Source: Gordonia jacobaea (lineage in GTDB: Bacteria > Actinomycetota > Actinomycetes > Mycobacteriales > Mycobacteriaceae). From it: 64,000 nt of DNA. The notes below the pieces were generated by a model that saw nothing but the letters and a program-made list of their open reading frames with translations, did no database searches and was not told the origin of the DNA. Of the stretch, positions 9,297 to 18,508 are shown piece after piece (position 1 is the first letter of the stretch; every line of letters starts with the position of its first letter). The stretch covers positions 62,001-126,000 of the forward strand of contig NZ_LDTZ01000023.1 of the NCBI RefSeq assembly GCF_001186365.1, in the 5' to 3' direction. The position numbers and the translations under genes are program-made.

Positions 9297-9881
9297 TCAG
9301 CTGTCAGGCACTCCCTCCTTCACCACTCCAGCCTCGACAGCGACGACGCGATACGCGGCCGCGAGGGTGTCGACGGTTTCGTGTGCGTTGAGTCCGCTCG
9401 GGTTGGGCACCACCCACACCCGGGCGGTGCCCCATCGTTCGGCCTGCTCGCCCGGGTGTGCGTGGCGATCGCCGAATGCGGCTCGGTAGGCGGTGATACC
9501 GGCAACGGCCACGACCGCAGGACCGATGTGTTCGACCCGCGCGCGCAGGCGTTCGCCGCCCGCGACGAGTTCTGCCTTGTCGAGTTCTGCCGCTGCCGCC
9601 GTTGCCCTTTCGACGACGTTGGTGATCCCGACGCCGGCGCCGATGACCTGCTCGCGATCGGCATCACTCATCCCGGCCGACGCGTCGACAACGTGGTCTG
9701 TGATGCCCGCTCGGTACAGCGCGGGCCAGAATCTGTTGCCGGGTCGGGCGAAATGCGCGCCGGTTGCCGCGCTCCACAGACCGGGATTGATACCGACGAA
9801 CAGCAACCGGCACCCCGGCCCGATGAGGTCGGGAACCAGCCGATCGCTACACGCTGCCAGTTCGGCTTTGGTGAAGCCCAT
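9297..9881 (-). CDS. mug: Mismatch-specific uracil/thymine-DNA glycosylase (MUG family)
   Basis: 194 residues from ATG 9881, preceded by a TAGCGT box 7 nt upstream. The active-site motif LLFVGINPGLWSAATG is near residue 27 and the NPSGLNAHE loop near residue 155. A GNRFWPAL segment follows the first motif as in MUG/TDG proteins. It removes uracil or thymine mispaired with guanine. The frame is open upstream to 10409 but that part overlaps the divergent NYN gene and is not protein-like. Confidence 0.88.
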   Translation of the reverse strand: MGFTKAELAACSDRLVPDLIGPGCRLLFVGINPGLWSAATGAHFARPGNRFWPALYRAGITDHVVDASAGMSDADREQVIGAGVGITNVVERATAAAAELDKAELVAGGERLRARVEHIGPAVVAVAGITAYRAAFGDRHAHPGEQAERWGTARVWVVPNPSGLNAHETVDTLAAAYRVVAVEAGVVKEGVPDS

Positions 9882-9888
9882 CTGCCAG

Positions 9889-9894
9889 ACGCTA
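9889..9894 (-). promoter_or_regulatory. -10 box TAGCGT of a leaderless promoter for mug
   Basis: On the minus strand TAGCGT is followed by 7 nt and ATG 9881. Confidence 0.5.
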
Positions 9895-9951
9895 CGCGCG
9901 TCGTCTCCCGTCGCGCTTGACCTGATGCCCGCGGGCGCATTCGATGAGTAG

Positions 9952-10353
9952 ATGAGCACTGACGACGCGCCAGCTCCCTCACTTCCCCTCCTTGTCGTCG
10001 ACGCCGCCAATGTCGTCGGTTCGGTTCCCGACGGTTGGTGGCGGGACCGTCGAGCAGCGACCGAACGTCTCCTCGACTCGGTGGCACCGCTCGCCCCCAC
10101 CGGCGTGCCGGGTTTGCCCGGTCCCATCGACATCACGGTGGTCGTCGAGGGACGTGCCCGCGGAGCCGCAGGTCGGCCGGGAGTGGAAGTCGTCGAGGCG
10201 CCGGGATCGGGCGACGACGCGATCGTCGACGTGGTGTCGGAAAACCGTGACAGACGGGTCGCGGTGGTTACCGCTGATCGCGGATTGCGTTCTCGGGTAG
10301 AGGCTTTGGGTGCCGAGACCATCGGCCCGCGGGTGATCCGAGAGGGTGCCTGA
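9952..10353 (+). CDS. NYN/PIN-like nuclease-domain protein
   Basis: 133 residues. PLLVVDAANVVGSVPDGWWRDR near residue 12 supplies the first acidic residue of a PIN/NYN fold. SGDDAIVDVV near 86 and VAVVTADRGLRSRVEALG near 103 supply the others. The short single-domain form resembles the small YacP/NYN proteins presumed to cut RNA. No antitoxin gene is adjacent, so it is not called a toxin. It is divergent from mug, with about 70 nt between the starts. Confidence 0.7.
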   Translation: MSTDDAPAPSLPLLVVDAANVVGSVPDGWWRDRRAATERLLDSVAPLAPTGVPGLPGPIDITVVVEGRARGAAGRPGVEVVEAPGSGDDAIVDVVSENRDRRVAVVTADRGLRSRVEALGAETIGPRVIREGA

Positions 10354-10448
10354 CCAACACCGACGCAGCGGGTATCGCCCGCGCCGTGCCTACGATGGGA
10401 TCCGAGCACGCCGAACTGAACGCCCGTCCCCGATCAAGGAGTGTGCAC

Positions 10449-12182
10449 GTGGCACGAACCGTGGCCGACAACATCATCGAGACGCTCGACCGATCCGGAG
10501 TACGGAGGGTCTACGGAATCCCCGGCGACTCGTTGAACGGATTCACCGACGCATTGCGCAAGGATCAGCGGCTCGAATGGGTCCACGCGCGCCACGAGGA
10601 AGGTGCCGCATTCGCCGCGTCGGCGGAGGCGACACTGACCGGCGAACTCGCGGTGTGCGTCGGTAGCTGCGGGCCGGGCAACCTGCACCTGATCAACGGT
10701 CTGTTCGACGCTCAGCGCAGTCGTGTTCCGGTGCTCGCGATCGCTGCACACATCCCCGCCGCGGAGATCGGCAGCGGGTACTTCCAGGAGACCCACCCCG
10801 AGCAGTTGTTCGTCGAGTGCAGCGACTTCTGTGAAATGGTCAGCACCCCAGCACAATTGCCACGGTTGCTCGACATCGCGATCCGCACCGCCGTCGAACG
10901 ACGAGGTGTCGCCGTTCTGGTGATCCCGGGCGAGATCTTCCTCGAGAAAGAGCATCACCGTCAGGGCGGCGCGCCGATCCGCGCCATCGACAGGATCGTC
11001 CGCCCCACCGACGCCCAGTTGCAGGATGTCGCGGCAGCGCTGAATGCTGCCGAAAAGGTCACCATCCTGGGTGGCGCGGGTGTTGCCGGTGCGCATGACG
11101 CCGTCGTCGAATTGGCGGGGGCTCTGCAAGCCCCGGTTGTTCACGCGCTGCGCGGCAAGGAGTTTCTGGAGTACGACAACCCGTACGACGTCGGGATGAC
11201 CGGACTGCTCGGCTTCAGCTCGGGGTATCGCGCCATCGAGAAATGCGACACCTTGTTGATGCTGGGCACCGACTTTCCGTATCAGCAGTTCTTTCCCTCC
11301 AAGGCGACGATCATCCAACTCGATATCCGCGGCGAGCAGATCGGTCGACGCACACCGGTCGACGTCGGGCTTGTCGGATCCGTCGCCGACACGATCCCGG
11401 CCCTGTTGCCACTCATCGACCGAAACCGCAGCTCGGAGCATCTGACTTCGTCGCGTGAGCATTACGTCAAGGCACGCGGGTCACTGAACGATCTCGCCGT
11501 GAACGACGGCAAGACACCGATCCACCCGCAGTATCTGGCAAAGCTGCTCTCCGACCACGCCACCGACGACGCCGTGTTCATCCCGGACGTCGGCTCACCG
11601 GTCGTCTGGGCGGCGCGATACCTCGAGATGAACGGGAAGCGGCGGCTGATCGGCTCCTTCACGCACGGGTCGATGGCAAACGCCGTCTCGCAGGGAGTCG
11701 GCGCGCAGGCGAGTTTCCCCGGACGGCAGGTCATCGCGATGGCGGGCGACGGCGGCCTCGCCATGCTGCTCGGCGAGTTGCTGACGCTCACGCAGAACGC
11801 GCTGCCGGTCAAGATCGTCGTCTTCAACAACTCGTCGCTGAACTTCGTCGAGTTGGAGATGAAGGCTGCAGGGTTCGTGAGCTTCGGAACCGACCTGGAG
11901 AACCCCGACTTCGCCGCGTTGGCTCGTGCGATCGGCATCAAGGGTGACCGCGTCGAGAATCCAGGCGACCTCGACTCCGCGGTGCGCGAGTTCCTCGCTC
12001 ACGACGGACCGGCACTGCTCGACGTCGTCACCGCACGTCAGGAGTTGTCGATTCCGCCAACGGTGTCGGCGGCGCAGGCGAAGGGATTCACGCTATATGC
12101 GATCCGAACCGTTCTCTCCGGGCGCGGCGACGAACTGATGGACCTCGCCGAAACCAACGTCTTCCGCAGGCTCTTCGACTGA
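10449..12182 (+). CDS. poxB: ThDP-dependent pyruvate dehydrogenase/oxidase (PoxB family)
   Basis: 577 residues from GTG 10449, chosen because AAGGAG ends 7 nt before it. The three ThDP-enzyme domains are present. The N-terminal PYR domain has YGIPGDSLNG and the catalytic glutamate (about E50) in HARHEEGAAFAAS. The middle FAD/DHS domain has VTILGGAGVAGAH. The C-terminal PP domain has AGDGGLAMLLGELLT...VVFNNSSLNF. PoxB-type enzymes convert pyruvate to acetate and CO2, passing electrons to quinone. The amphipathic C-terminal membrane-binding helix of E. coli PoxB is not obvious here. Acetolactate synthase is a less likely alternative. Confidence 0.88.
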   Translation: MARTVADNIIETLDRSGVRRVYGIPGDSLNGFTDALRKDQRLEWVHARHEEGAAFAASAEATLTGELAVCVGSCGPGNLHLINGLFDAQRSRVPVLAIAAHIPAAEIGSGYFQETHPEQLFVECSDFCEMVSTPAQLPRLLDIAIRTAVERRGVAVLVIPGEIFLEKEHHRQGGAPIRAIDRIVRPTDAQLQDVAAALNAAEKVTILGGAGVAGAHDAVVELAGALQAPVVHALRGKEFLEYDNPYDVGMTGLLGFSSGYRAIEKCDTLLMLGTDFPYQQFFPSKATIIQLDIRGEQIGRRTPVDVGLVGSVADTIPALLPLIDRNRSSEHLTSSREHYVKARGSLNDLAVNDGKTPIHPQYLAKLLSDHATDDAVFIPDVGSPVVWAARYLEMNGKRRLIGSFTHGSMANAVSQGVGAQASFPGRQVIAMAGDGGLAMLLGELLTLTQNALPVKIVVFNNSSLNFVELEMKAAGFVSFGTDLENPDFAALARAIGIKGDRVENPGDLDSAVREFLAHDGPALLDVVTARQELSIPPTVSAAQAKGFTLYAIRTVLSGRGDELMDLAETNVFRRLFD

Positions 12183-12203
12183 CATCCGCGGCAGACACCG
12201 CCC

Positions 12204-13568
12204 TCAGTGCGGCACCTTGCTGAGGTCGGCGCGCACGAGCATCACGTTGTAGTCGCTCCAGCGCGAGGCGTTGAAGAACAATTCCGGCGATGACCCGACG
12301 ACTGCGGGCGAGTGCGGTTGGATCATGGGTCCGTACAGGACGACGGCGCCCGGCTCCACGAGGTAGGTCGGGGCGCTCCACGGACCTTCTGGTCGATCCG
12401 CTGTGCGGATGCGAATTCCGTTGTCTCCGTCGAGCATCATGTACTTGTTCAGGTACGGACTCCACGCCACCGACAGCTCCGTGACGGGCGCGGGAACGAC
12501 GATCGCCGATCCGTCGTCGGGAATGTCAGCGATGTGGTCGACCCACTGGCGATCGCGACCTGCCCAGTACTTGTACTTGGTCACGTCGAGGATCTCGGTC
12601 GGCTTGAACCGTGCGAGGAAGCCTGCGCCGAATCGTCCGTTGGGCGTGCCGAATTGGTACACGTACTCGTCCTGCGCGCCGTGCCCGCGCACGTAGGCGT
12701 TCTGCTGGAACTTTCCATTGTTGGGCACCGCGGGCGGCAGGTCGAACGGAAGTGCCGCGGCCACTGGCGAATTCACGAGGATGGTGTCGCGATCGACCGT
12801 CCAGTTCTGTCCGTTGTCGTCAGAGTGGGCGACGGCCGAGTAGTTGGTCACCCAGTGCCCCGCTGAACCCCACGATCGCACCGACATGAAGTTGATGTAC
12901 TGCCGATACCCCGAGCCCCATGGCAGCGACATCGCAGCGGTGGGGATGGTCGTCGTCTCGATGGGACTGACACCGAGTGCTGAAATCAGTTCGCGGGCAT
13001 AGGTGGGGCGTGCAGCGTCGACGGGACTCCCGGACTGCACATCTCCGGGGATACCGGGCGGGACGCTCACGCCGTCGTCGAACTTGGTGTCGCGGGTCCG
13101 CATCAGCGTGTTGTGTCGCCACTCCTGACCGACTACGTTGCAGTCGCCGAAGGTGTCGCCGAACGCCATCAGCGTCTGCCCGGAGCCGTTGTCCCAGGAG
13201 ATTCCGAGATCGGTGCCGCTGATCGTGAACCGGTTGAAGGTGCTGTTGATGCTGCGCGGCCCGGTCACCCACGACACCGTGCGGGCGCGTGGCGTGACGT
13301 AGATGGGCAGTGGCCCCTGGGTTCCGAGGCCCGGTCGCGCGCCGGACGAGCCAGAACCCGAACCCGAGCCCAGCGAGCCGGTCCCGAGGGAGCCCGTTCC
13401 GCCCAGAGACCCGGATGCGCTGCCGAGATCGGGAAGCGAGCCGTTGCCCACATTTGCGCACGGCGCCGCGGTCGCACGTCCCTCGCCGGAGACGAGAAAA
13501 GCGCCTACGGAAGTCGCCACAAGCGCCGCGGTGACGAGTCTGCGTGCACCCGCTCGGGTTCGGAGCAT
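12204..13568 (-). CDS. Secreted DUF4185 protein, candidate D-arabinan-active hydrolase
   Basis: 454 residues from ATG 13568 with GAGAGGA upstream. A signal peptide (residues 1-35, cut near ATAA-PC) is followed by a Gly/Ser-rich linker (about 42-80) and a beta-propeller-like DUF4185 domain: MAFGDTFGDCNVVGQEWRHN, NNGKFQQNAYVRG and WSPYLNKYMMLDGDNG. Members of DUF4185 from mycolata have been assigned to endo-D-arabinanases (GH183), which would fit remodelling of arabinogalactan. This member's substrate is untested. It is convergent with poxB. Confidence 0.75.
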   Translation of the reverse strand: MLRTRAGARRLVTAALVATSVGAFLVSGEGRATAAPCANVGNGSLPDLGSASGSLGGTGSLGTGSLGSGSGSGSSGARPGLGTQGPLPIYVTPRARTVSWVTGPRSINSTFNRFTISGTDLGISWDNGSGQTLMAFGDTFGDCNVVGQEWRHNTLMRTRDTKFDDGVSVPPGIPGDVQSGSPVDAARPTYARELISALGVSPIETTTIPTAAMSLPWGSGYRQYINFMSVRSWGSAGHWVTNYSAVAHSDDNGQNWTVDRDTILVNSPVAAALPFDLPPAVPNNGKFQQNAYVRGHGAQDEYVYQFGTPNGRFGAGFLARFKPTEILDVTKYKYWAGRDRQWVDHIADIPDDGSAIVVPAPVTELSVAWSPYLNKYMMLDGDNGIRIRTADRPEGPWSAPTYLVEPGAVVLYGPMIQPHSPAVVGSSPELFFNASRWSDYNVMLVRADLSKVPH

Positions 13569-13702
13569 GGTCGACGGTCCTCTCGATGAACGGTCCGACT
13601 GTGAGTCGGTGGCACCACGTCCGTCACCCTGTGTGACAGATGTGATTCAAGAGGCCAGTGTGACGTACGAGTATTACCGTTCACTCGCAGGCATGGTCAC
13701 GA

Positions 13703-14515
13703 TCACGTTTCGGCGCGCGAGAACTCCGACGCTCGGGTGACCTGTTCTGCGGTCAGCACCCGGCCGGTGTACTTCTCGAACTGCGCCGCCGCCTGTAGTG
13801 CGATGACCTGCGCTCCGGTGATCACCGGGGTCCCTGATGCCGACGCCGCGCGGATCAGCGGTGTCTGGTCGGGCAACGCGACGACGTCGAACACGAGATC
13901 AGCAGCGGCGATCGCGTCGTCGTCGAACGACTGCACGTCCTCGTCGGCACCTCGCATGCCGAGCGGAGTCACGTTGACCAGGATCTGCGGTCCCGGGGCA
14001 TGCTCGGTATCCGCCGCACGGTAGCCGTACTTCGCTGCCAACTCCTGACCGGCCGCAGCGTTGCGAGCCCACACCGTCAGATCGTCGAAGCCTGCGCCAC
14101 GAAACGCCGCAACCACGGCTTTCGCCATTCCGCCAGATCCCCGCACCACCACCGACGACGCAGGATCGATGTCCGCGATGAGTGTGGCCACCGCCTCGTA
14201 GTCGGTGTTCGACGCCCTGAGGTGGCCGTCGTCGTTGACGATCGTGTTCACGGAGTCGATCGCTGCCGCAGACTCCTCCACCTCGTCGACAAGCTCGATC
14301 ACGGCTTCTTTGAACGGCATCGATACCGAACACCCGCGAATGCCGAGCGCACGAACACCACCAATCGCGCCGTCGATATCGGTGGTGGTGAATGCCTTGT
14401 AGATGTAGTTCAGGCCGAGTTCGTCGTAGAGATAATTGTGAAACCGCGTGCCGATGTTCGACGGCCGCGCGGCGAGCGAGATGCACAGGGTCATGTCCTT
14501 GTTGAGAATCGGCAT
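13703..14515 (-). CDS. Shikimate-5-dehydrogenase-like protein
   Basis: 270 residues from ATG 14515. The N-terminal substrate domain has the RPSNIGTRFHNYL segment, VSMPFK with the catalytic-type lysine (GCSVSMPFKEAVIELVD), and SNTDYEA. The Rossmann domain has VVVRGSGGMAKAVVAAF. The motif RPSN instead of the classical SxS shikimate loop places it in the AroE-like (SdhL/HI0607-type) branch, whose true substrate is uncertain. The frame is open to 14575, but the upstream segment is not conserved in style. Confidence 0.8.
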   Translation of the reverse strand: MPILNKDMTLCISLAARPSNIGTRFHNYLYDELGLNYIYKAFTTTDIDGAIGGVRALGIRGCSVSMPFKEAVIELVDEVEESAAAIDSVNTIVNDDGHLRASNTDYEAVATLIADIDPASSVVVRGSGGMAKAVVAAFRGAGFDDLTVWARNAAAGQELAAKYGYRAADTEHAPGPQILVNVTPLGMRGADEDVQSFDDDAIAAADLVFDVVALPDQTPLIRAASASGTPVITGAQVIALQAAAQFEKYTGRVLTAEQVTRASEFSRAET

Positions 14516-14634
14516 GCGTGCCACGCTACGGCCCACGGCGCCACTCAGACCGACCGAACGACGATGTGACAGCACTACGAGTCGCGTCGTAGCCTCGTCG
14601 TTAGTCGCACTGGGACATCATGGAGGTCGATTCT

Positions 14635-15438
14635 GTGGGCTGGAACACATATGTGGCACTTGGTGATTCGTTCACGGAGGGGGTCGGCGATCCGGATCCC
14701 ACCCGCCCCAACGGGTTACGCGGATGGGCCGATCGTGTCGCAGAACAACTCGCCGTCGACAACCCGTCGCTGCGCTACGCCAACCTCGCGATCCGTGGCC
14801 GCCTGCTCGATCAGGTGCTCGACGAGCAGATCGACCGCGCCATATCGCTGCAGCCGGATCTGATCACGATCTACGCGGGCGGGAATGATCTGATGCGTGG
14901 TTCGGTCGACCTCGACGCGATGATGTCCCGCTACGAGGCAGCGCTGGCCCGACTGCTCTCGACAGGTGCAACTGTCGTCGTGTTCACCGCGTACGACGCA
15001 GGCTGGGCTCCCATCTTCCGGCTCACGCGCGGCCGGAGCGCGATCTACAACGAGCTGCTGCGGGCGATCGCTGAGCGCCAGGGTGCGCGCATCCTCGATT
15101 TCTGGCGGCTGGCGGGATACGACGACTATCGGATGTGGGACTCCGACCGACTGCACATGTCGTCGCTCGGACACACACGCATGGCAGCCGAGGTGCTCGA
15201 GTTGATCGGCGCACCGCACAGCATCGACGTGCCCCCGTTGGCGCCACTCCCCGTGCCGACACGTGAGCAACGGCGGCGTGACAACGCCGAGTGGGCGCGC
15301 ACTTTTCTCTATCCCTGGCTCATGCGTCGCGTTCGTGGGGTGTCGTCGGGCGACAGCATCAGCCCGCGGTGGCCGGAGCCGGTCGTCGCTGCCGAAGCGC
15401 TCGGTGATGTCAGCGCCGAGCCAGCAACAACGGGATGA
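14635..15438 (+). CDS. SGNH/GDSL-family hydrolase
   Basis: 267 residues from GTG 14635. GGAGG lies 7-8 nt upstream and overlaps an in-frame ATG at 14620, which is therefore less likely. The blocks are YVALGDSFTEG (nucleophile Ser12), Gly in NLAIRGRLLDQ, TIYAGGNDLM, and the Asp/His pair in WDSDRLHMSSLGH. No signal peptide is seen, so it is likely cytosolic. It acts on an ester or acyl group of unknown nature. Its 3' end overlaps the convergent NUDIX gene by 29 bp. Confidence 0.85.
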   Translation: MGWNTYVALGDSFTEGVGDPDPTRPNGLRGWADRVAEQLAVDNPSLRYANLAIRGRLLDQVLDEQIDRAISLQPDLITIYAGGNDLMRGSVDLDAMMSRYEAALARLLSTGATVVVFTAYDAGWAPIFRLTRGRSAIYNELLRAIAERQGARILDFWRLAGYDDYRMWDSDRLHMSSLGHTRMAAEVLELIGAPHSIDVPPLAPLPVPTREQRRRDNAEWARTFLYPWLMRRVRGVSSGDSISPRWPEPVVAAEALGDVSAEPATTG

Positions 15439-15847
15439 TGTGGTCGGCGAGCAGCGGTGCCAACGGGACATTCGCCGACGCGATGTCGATCCACTGAAGT
15501 TCTGCGATCTCGGCGGCAGGCGCGTCGACGCGGACGTACGGGTGCTCGAACACCGTGGCTTCGACGAGATGACCGACCTCGTTGGCTGCGTCGGCGCGAA
15601 ACACACCCAGTTCGACGAGGTCGTCGGGGCGTAGCGCAACCGACAACTCCTCCAGGGATTCGCGCAGCGCGGTGCGTCGACGATCCTCCCCCGGCTCGGG
15701 CTTACCGCCGGGCAGCATGAATCTGACGGCTCCCTTTTTCCGGACCGTCAACAACCGACCGTCGTCGTCGCGGATGACGACCGCAGCAACCGTGATGACC
15801 GGAGAGGAAGCGCCTCGCGACGTCATCGGCTCGTCGGGCTCACTCAC
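15410..15847 (-). CDS. NUDIX hydrolase
   Basis: 145 residues. The Nudix box fits G-x5-E-x7-RE-x2-EE in GKPEPGEDRRRTALRESLEE near residue 48, with all metal-ligand glutamates present. A short disordered N-terminus (MSEPDEPMTSRGASS) precedes it. It hydrolyses a nucleoside-diphosphate-linked compound. The KKGAVRFMLPGGK context resembles MutT-like housecleaning members but is not decisive. It lies 18 nt downstream of tex. Confidence 0.85.
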   Translation of the reverse strand: MSEPDEPMTSRGASSPVITVAAVVIRDDDGRLLTVRKKGAVRFMLPGGKPEPGEDRRRTALRESLEELSVALRPDDLVELGVFRADAANEVGHLVEATVFEHPYVRVDAPAAEIAELQWIDIASANVPLAPLLADHIIPLLLARR

Positions 15848-15865
15848 GCTGTGACGTGAGCCGCG

Positions 15866-18334
15866 TCATTTCCCGAAGCCCGCGTCGCGCAGCGCCTGTG
15901 CCATCGATCCGTTGATCGGCTGGGATTCCCGCCGATCTCGCCCCTTGCCGTCACGTCCCTTACCCCCGCGCGGTTGACCGCCACGGGCCTGCCCGTTTCC
16001 TGCACGACCTCGATCGGAGCGGCCGTCGTTTCCGCCGCGTCCGTTCGCCGCCCCTCCACGAGGGGCTTGGCGCGAATCCTGACCGGTGCGGGCGTCGTTG
16101 CGGCGCGCGCCGCGATCGCCGCCCGGTGTGCGCACCTCGTCGTCGAGTCGAAGACTCAGGCCGATGCGCTGTCGATCGACGTCGACCTCCACGACCTTGA
16201 CCTTGACCACCTGGCCGGACTTGACCACCTCGTGCGGGTCGGAGACGAACCGATTCGCCATGGCCGACACGTGGACCAGCCCGTCCTGGTGCACGCCCAC
16301 ATCGACGAATGCGCCGAACGCAGCGACGTTGGTGACGACACCCTCGAGGACCATGCCGAGCTGGAGGTCGGAGACCTTCTCGACGCCCGCGGCGAAGGTC
16401 GCGGTGGTGAAGGCCGGGCGCGGATCGCGTCCCGGCTTCTCGAGCTCGCCGAGGATGTCGGTGACCGTCGGCACGCCGAACCGCTCGTCGGCGAACTCCG
16501 CGGGCTTCAACGACTTCAGTGAGCGCTCGTCGCCGATGAGTTCTGCGAGTTCGAGGCCTGTGCGGTCGAGGATGCGACGCACCACGGGATACGCCTCGGG
16601 ATGCACGCCGGACGCGTCGAGCGGGTCGTCGCCGTCGGTGATCCGCAAGAATCCCGCGCACTGCTCAAATGCCTTGGGCCCCAATCGAGGAACCTCGAGC
16701 AGTGCCCCGCGACTGCGGAAGCGACCCGCGGCATCCCGATGTCCGACAATGGCTTCGGCGAGTGCCGGGGTAACACCGGACACTCGGGCCAACAGCGGCA
16801 CCGACGCCGTGTTGAGGTCGACACCGACTGCGTTTACCGCGTCCTCGACCACCGCGTCGAGGCTGCGCGCGAGCGTGCCCGGCGTGACGTCGTGCTGATA
16901 CTGGCCGACGCCGATCGACTTCGGGTCGATCTTCACCAGCTCCGCAAGCGGATCCTGCAGGCGGCGCGCGATCGACACCGCACCTCGGATCGAGACGTCG
17001 AGGTCGGGTAGCTCACCCGACGCATACTCCGACGCCGAGTAGACCGACGCTCCCGCTTCGCTCACCGTTGCCTTGATCGGCGGCCGCGTACCCGAGGCCG
17101 AGATGTCCGAGATCAGCTCGGCGGCAAGTGAATCCGTCTCCCTCGACGCCGTGCCGTTTCCGATCGCGATCAGTTCGACGCCGTGACGTGCTACCAACGT
17201 GGCCAACGTCGCTTTCGCGGTGTCCCACTGCTTCTGCGGCTGATGCGGATAGATGGCGCACGAATCGAGCACCTTTCCGGTGCCGTCGACCACGGCGACC
17301 TTCACGCCGGTACGGAACCCCGGGTCGAGCCCGAGAGTGGTGCGGTTACCCGCGGGTGCCGCCAGGAGCAGATCCTTCAGGTTCTTCGCGAACACCGCGA
17401 CAGCGTCGTCCTCGGCACGCTGACGCAGACGGACCCGAGCGTCGACGGCGGTAGAGATCATGAGTTTGGTACGCCATGCCCACCGCACGGTGGTGGCCAG
17501 CCAGGTCGACGCGGCGCCGGTCCCGGACAGGTCGACGCCGAGACTCGCCGCGACCATCGCCTGATAACCCTCGTCGTCGCCCCCGGTGAAGTCGACGGCG
17601 AGCACGCCCTCCTTCTCACCGCGCAACACGGCGAGCACCCGGTGCGACGGCATGTCCTCGAGCGGCTCCGCGAAATCGAAGTAGTCGCGGAATTTCTGTC
17701 CCGCAGCGCTTTTCGCGATCTCCTCCGAGCGTGGGGCGCTGGCGCACGATCCCTGTCGCCAGAACGTCTCGCGCACCTCGCCGACGAGCTGAGCATCTTC
17801 ACTGGCCCGCTCGATGAGGATGTGTCGGGCACCCTCGAGCGCCGCAGCGGAGTCGGTCACCGCGTCGGACACGAATTCGGCTCCGGCGACGGCGGGGTCG
17901 AGTGATGGATCGGCGAGCAATCGGTCGGCGAGCGGTTCGAGACCTGCCTCGCGGGCGATCTGCGCCTTGGTCCGGCGCTTGGGCTTGTACGGCAGGTAGA
18001 TGTCCTCGACGCGCGACTTGGTCTCCGCGGCCAACAGAGCGTTCCGCAACTCGTCGGTGAGTTTGCCCTGCTCCTCGATCGAGGCGAGCACGGCGGCTCG
18101 TCGTTCGTCGAGTTCACGCAGGTAACGCAGCCGTTCGTCGAGCAGGCGCAGTTGCGCGTCGTCGAGCGAGCCGGTCACCTCCTTGCGGTAGCGCGCGATG
18201 AACGGGACGGTCGACCCCTCGTCGAGGAGTCTGACCGCCGCCGCTACCTGATGCTCGCCGACCTGGAGTTCGTCCGCCAGGCGCGCGTTGACCGACTTGA
18301 TTCCGGAAACCGTCTCGGATGCACTCGAAGTCAC
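15866..18334 (-). CDS. tex: RNA-binding transcription accessory protein Tex
   Basis: About 822 residues from GTG 18334, chosen because TAGGGT stands 7 nt upstream (leaderless). The domain order is the N-terminal helical Tex domain (VPFIARYRKEVTGSLDD), the YqgF-like domain (LGLDPGFRTGVKVAVVDGTGK), helix-hairpin-helix (VSGVTPALAEAIVGHRDAAG) and an S1 domain (VTNVAAFGAFVDVGVHQDGLVHVS). The last roughly 90 residues form an RGG/GR-rich, basic disordered tail ending SMAQALRDAGFGK, an added RNA-binding element compared with E. coli YhgF. Confidence 0.93.
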   Translation of the reverse strand: MTSSASETVSGIKSVNARLADELQVGEHQVAAAVRLLDEGSTVPFIARYRKEVTGSLDDAQLRLLDERLRYLRELDERRAAVLASIEEQGKLTDELRNALLAAETKSRVEDIYLPYKPKRRTKAQIAREAGLEPLADRLLADPSLDPAVAGAEFVSDAVTDSAAALEGARHILIERASEDAQLVGEVRETFWRQGSCASAPRSEEIAKSAAGQKFRDYFDFAEPLEDMPSHRVLAVLRGEKEGVLAVDFTGGDDEGYQAMVAASLGVDLSGTGAASTWLATTVRWAWRTKLMISTAVDARVRLRQRAEDDAVAVFAKNLKDLLLAAPAGNRTTLGLDPGFRTGVKVAVVDGTGKVLDSCAIYPHQPQKQWDTAKATLATLVARHGVELIAIGNGTASRETDSLAAELISDISASGTRPPIKATVSEAGASVYSASEYASGELPDLDVSIRGAVSIARRLQDPLAELVKIDPKSIGVGQYQHDVTPGTLARSLDAVVEDAVNAVGVDLNTASVPLLARVSGVTPALAEAIVGHRDAAGRFRSRGALLEVPRLGPKAFEQCAGFLRITDGDDPLDASGVHPEAYPVVRRILDRTGLELAELIGDERSLKSLKPAEFADERFGVPTVTDILGELEKPGRDPRPAFTTATFAAGVEKVSDLQLGMVLEGVVTNVAAFGAFVDVGVHQDGLVHVSAMANRFVSDPHEVVKSGQVVKVKVVEVDVDRQRIGLSLRLDDEVRTPGGDRGARRNDARTGQDSRQAPRGGAANGRGGNDGRSDRGRAGNGQARGGQPRGGKGRDGKGRDRRESQPINGSMAQALRDAGFGK

Positions 18335-18341
18335 TCGGAGC

Positions 18342-18347
18342 ACCCTA
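18342..18347 (-). promoter_or_regulatory. -10 box TAGGGT of a leaderless promoter for tex
   Basis: On the minus strand TAGGGT is followed by 7 nt and GTG 18334. Confidence 0.5.
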
Positions 18348-18508
18348 CCGAAGCGCGCTGACAACGATCTGTGCGGTGGATGTGCGTGTCGTCGACCGCA
18401 TCGCCGCGGATGCGGTGCGCGTTTCGGTCCCGCACCGCCGGGACCAGCCGTAAGATCGGCCGGTGGGGATCGCCGCCGGCCGGTCCGTTACCGAGAATCG
18501 AGTGCCTC

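Noticed and set aside
9882..10409. N-terminal extension of the uracil-DNA glycosylase
   Set aside because: The segment overlaps the divergent NYN gene and is Ser/Arg/Thr-rich without conserved content. A leaderless -10 box points to ATG 9881.
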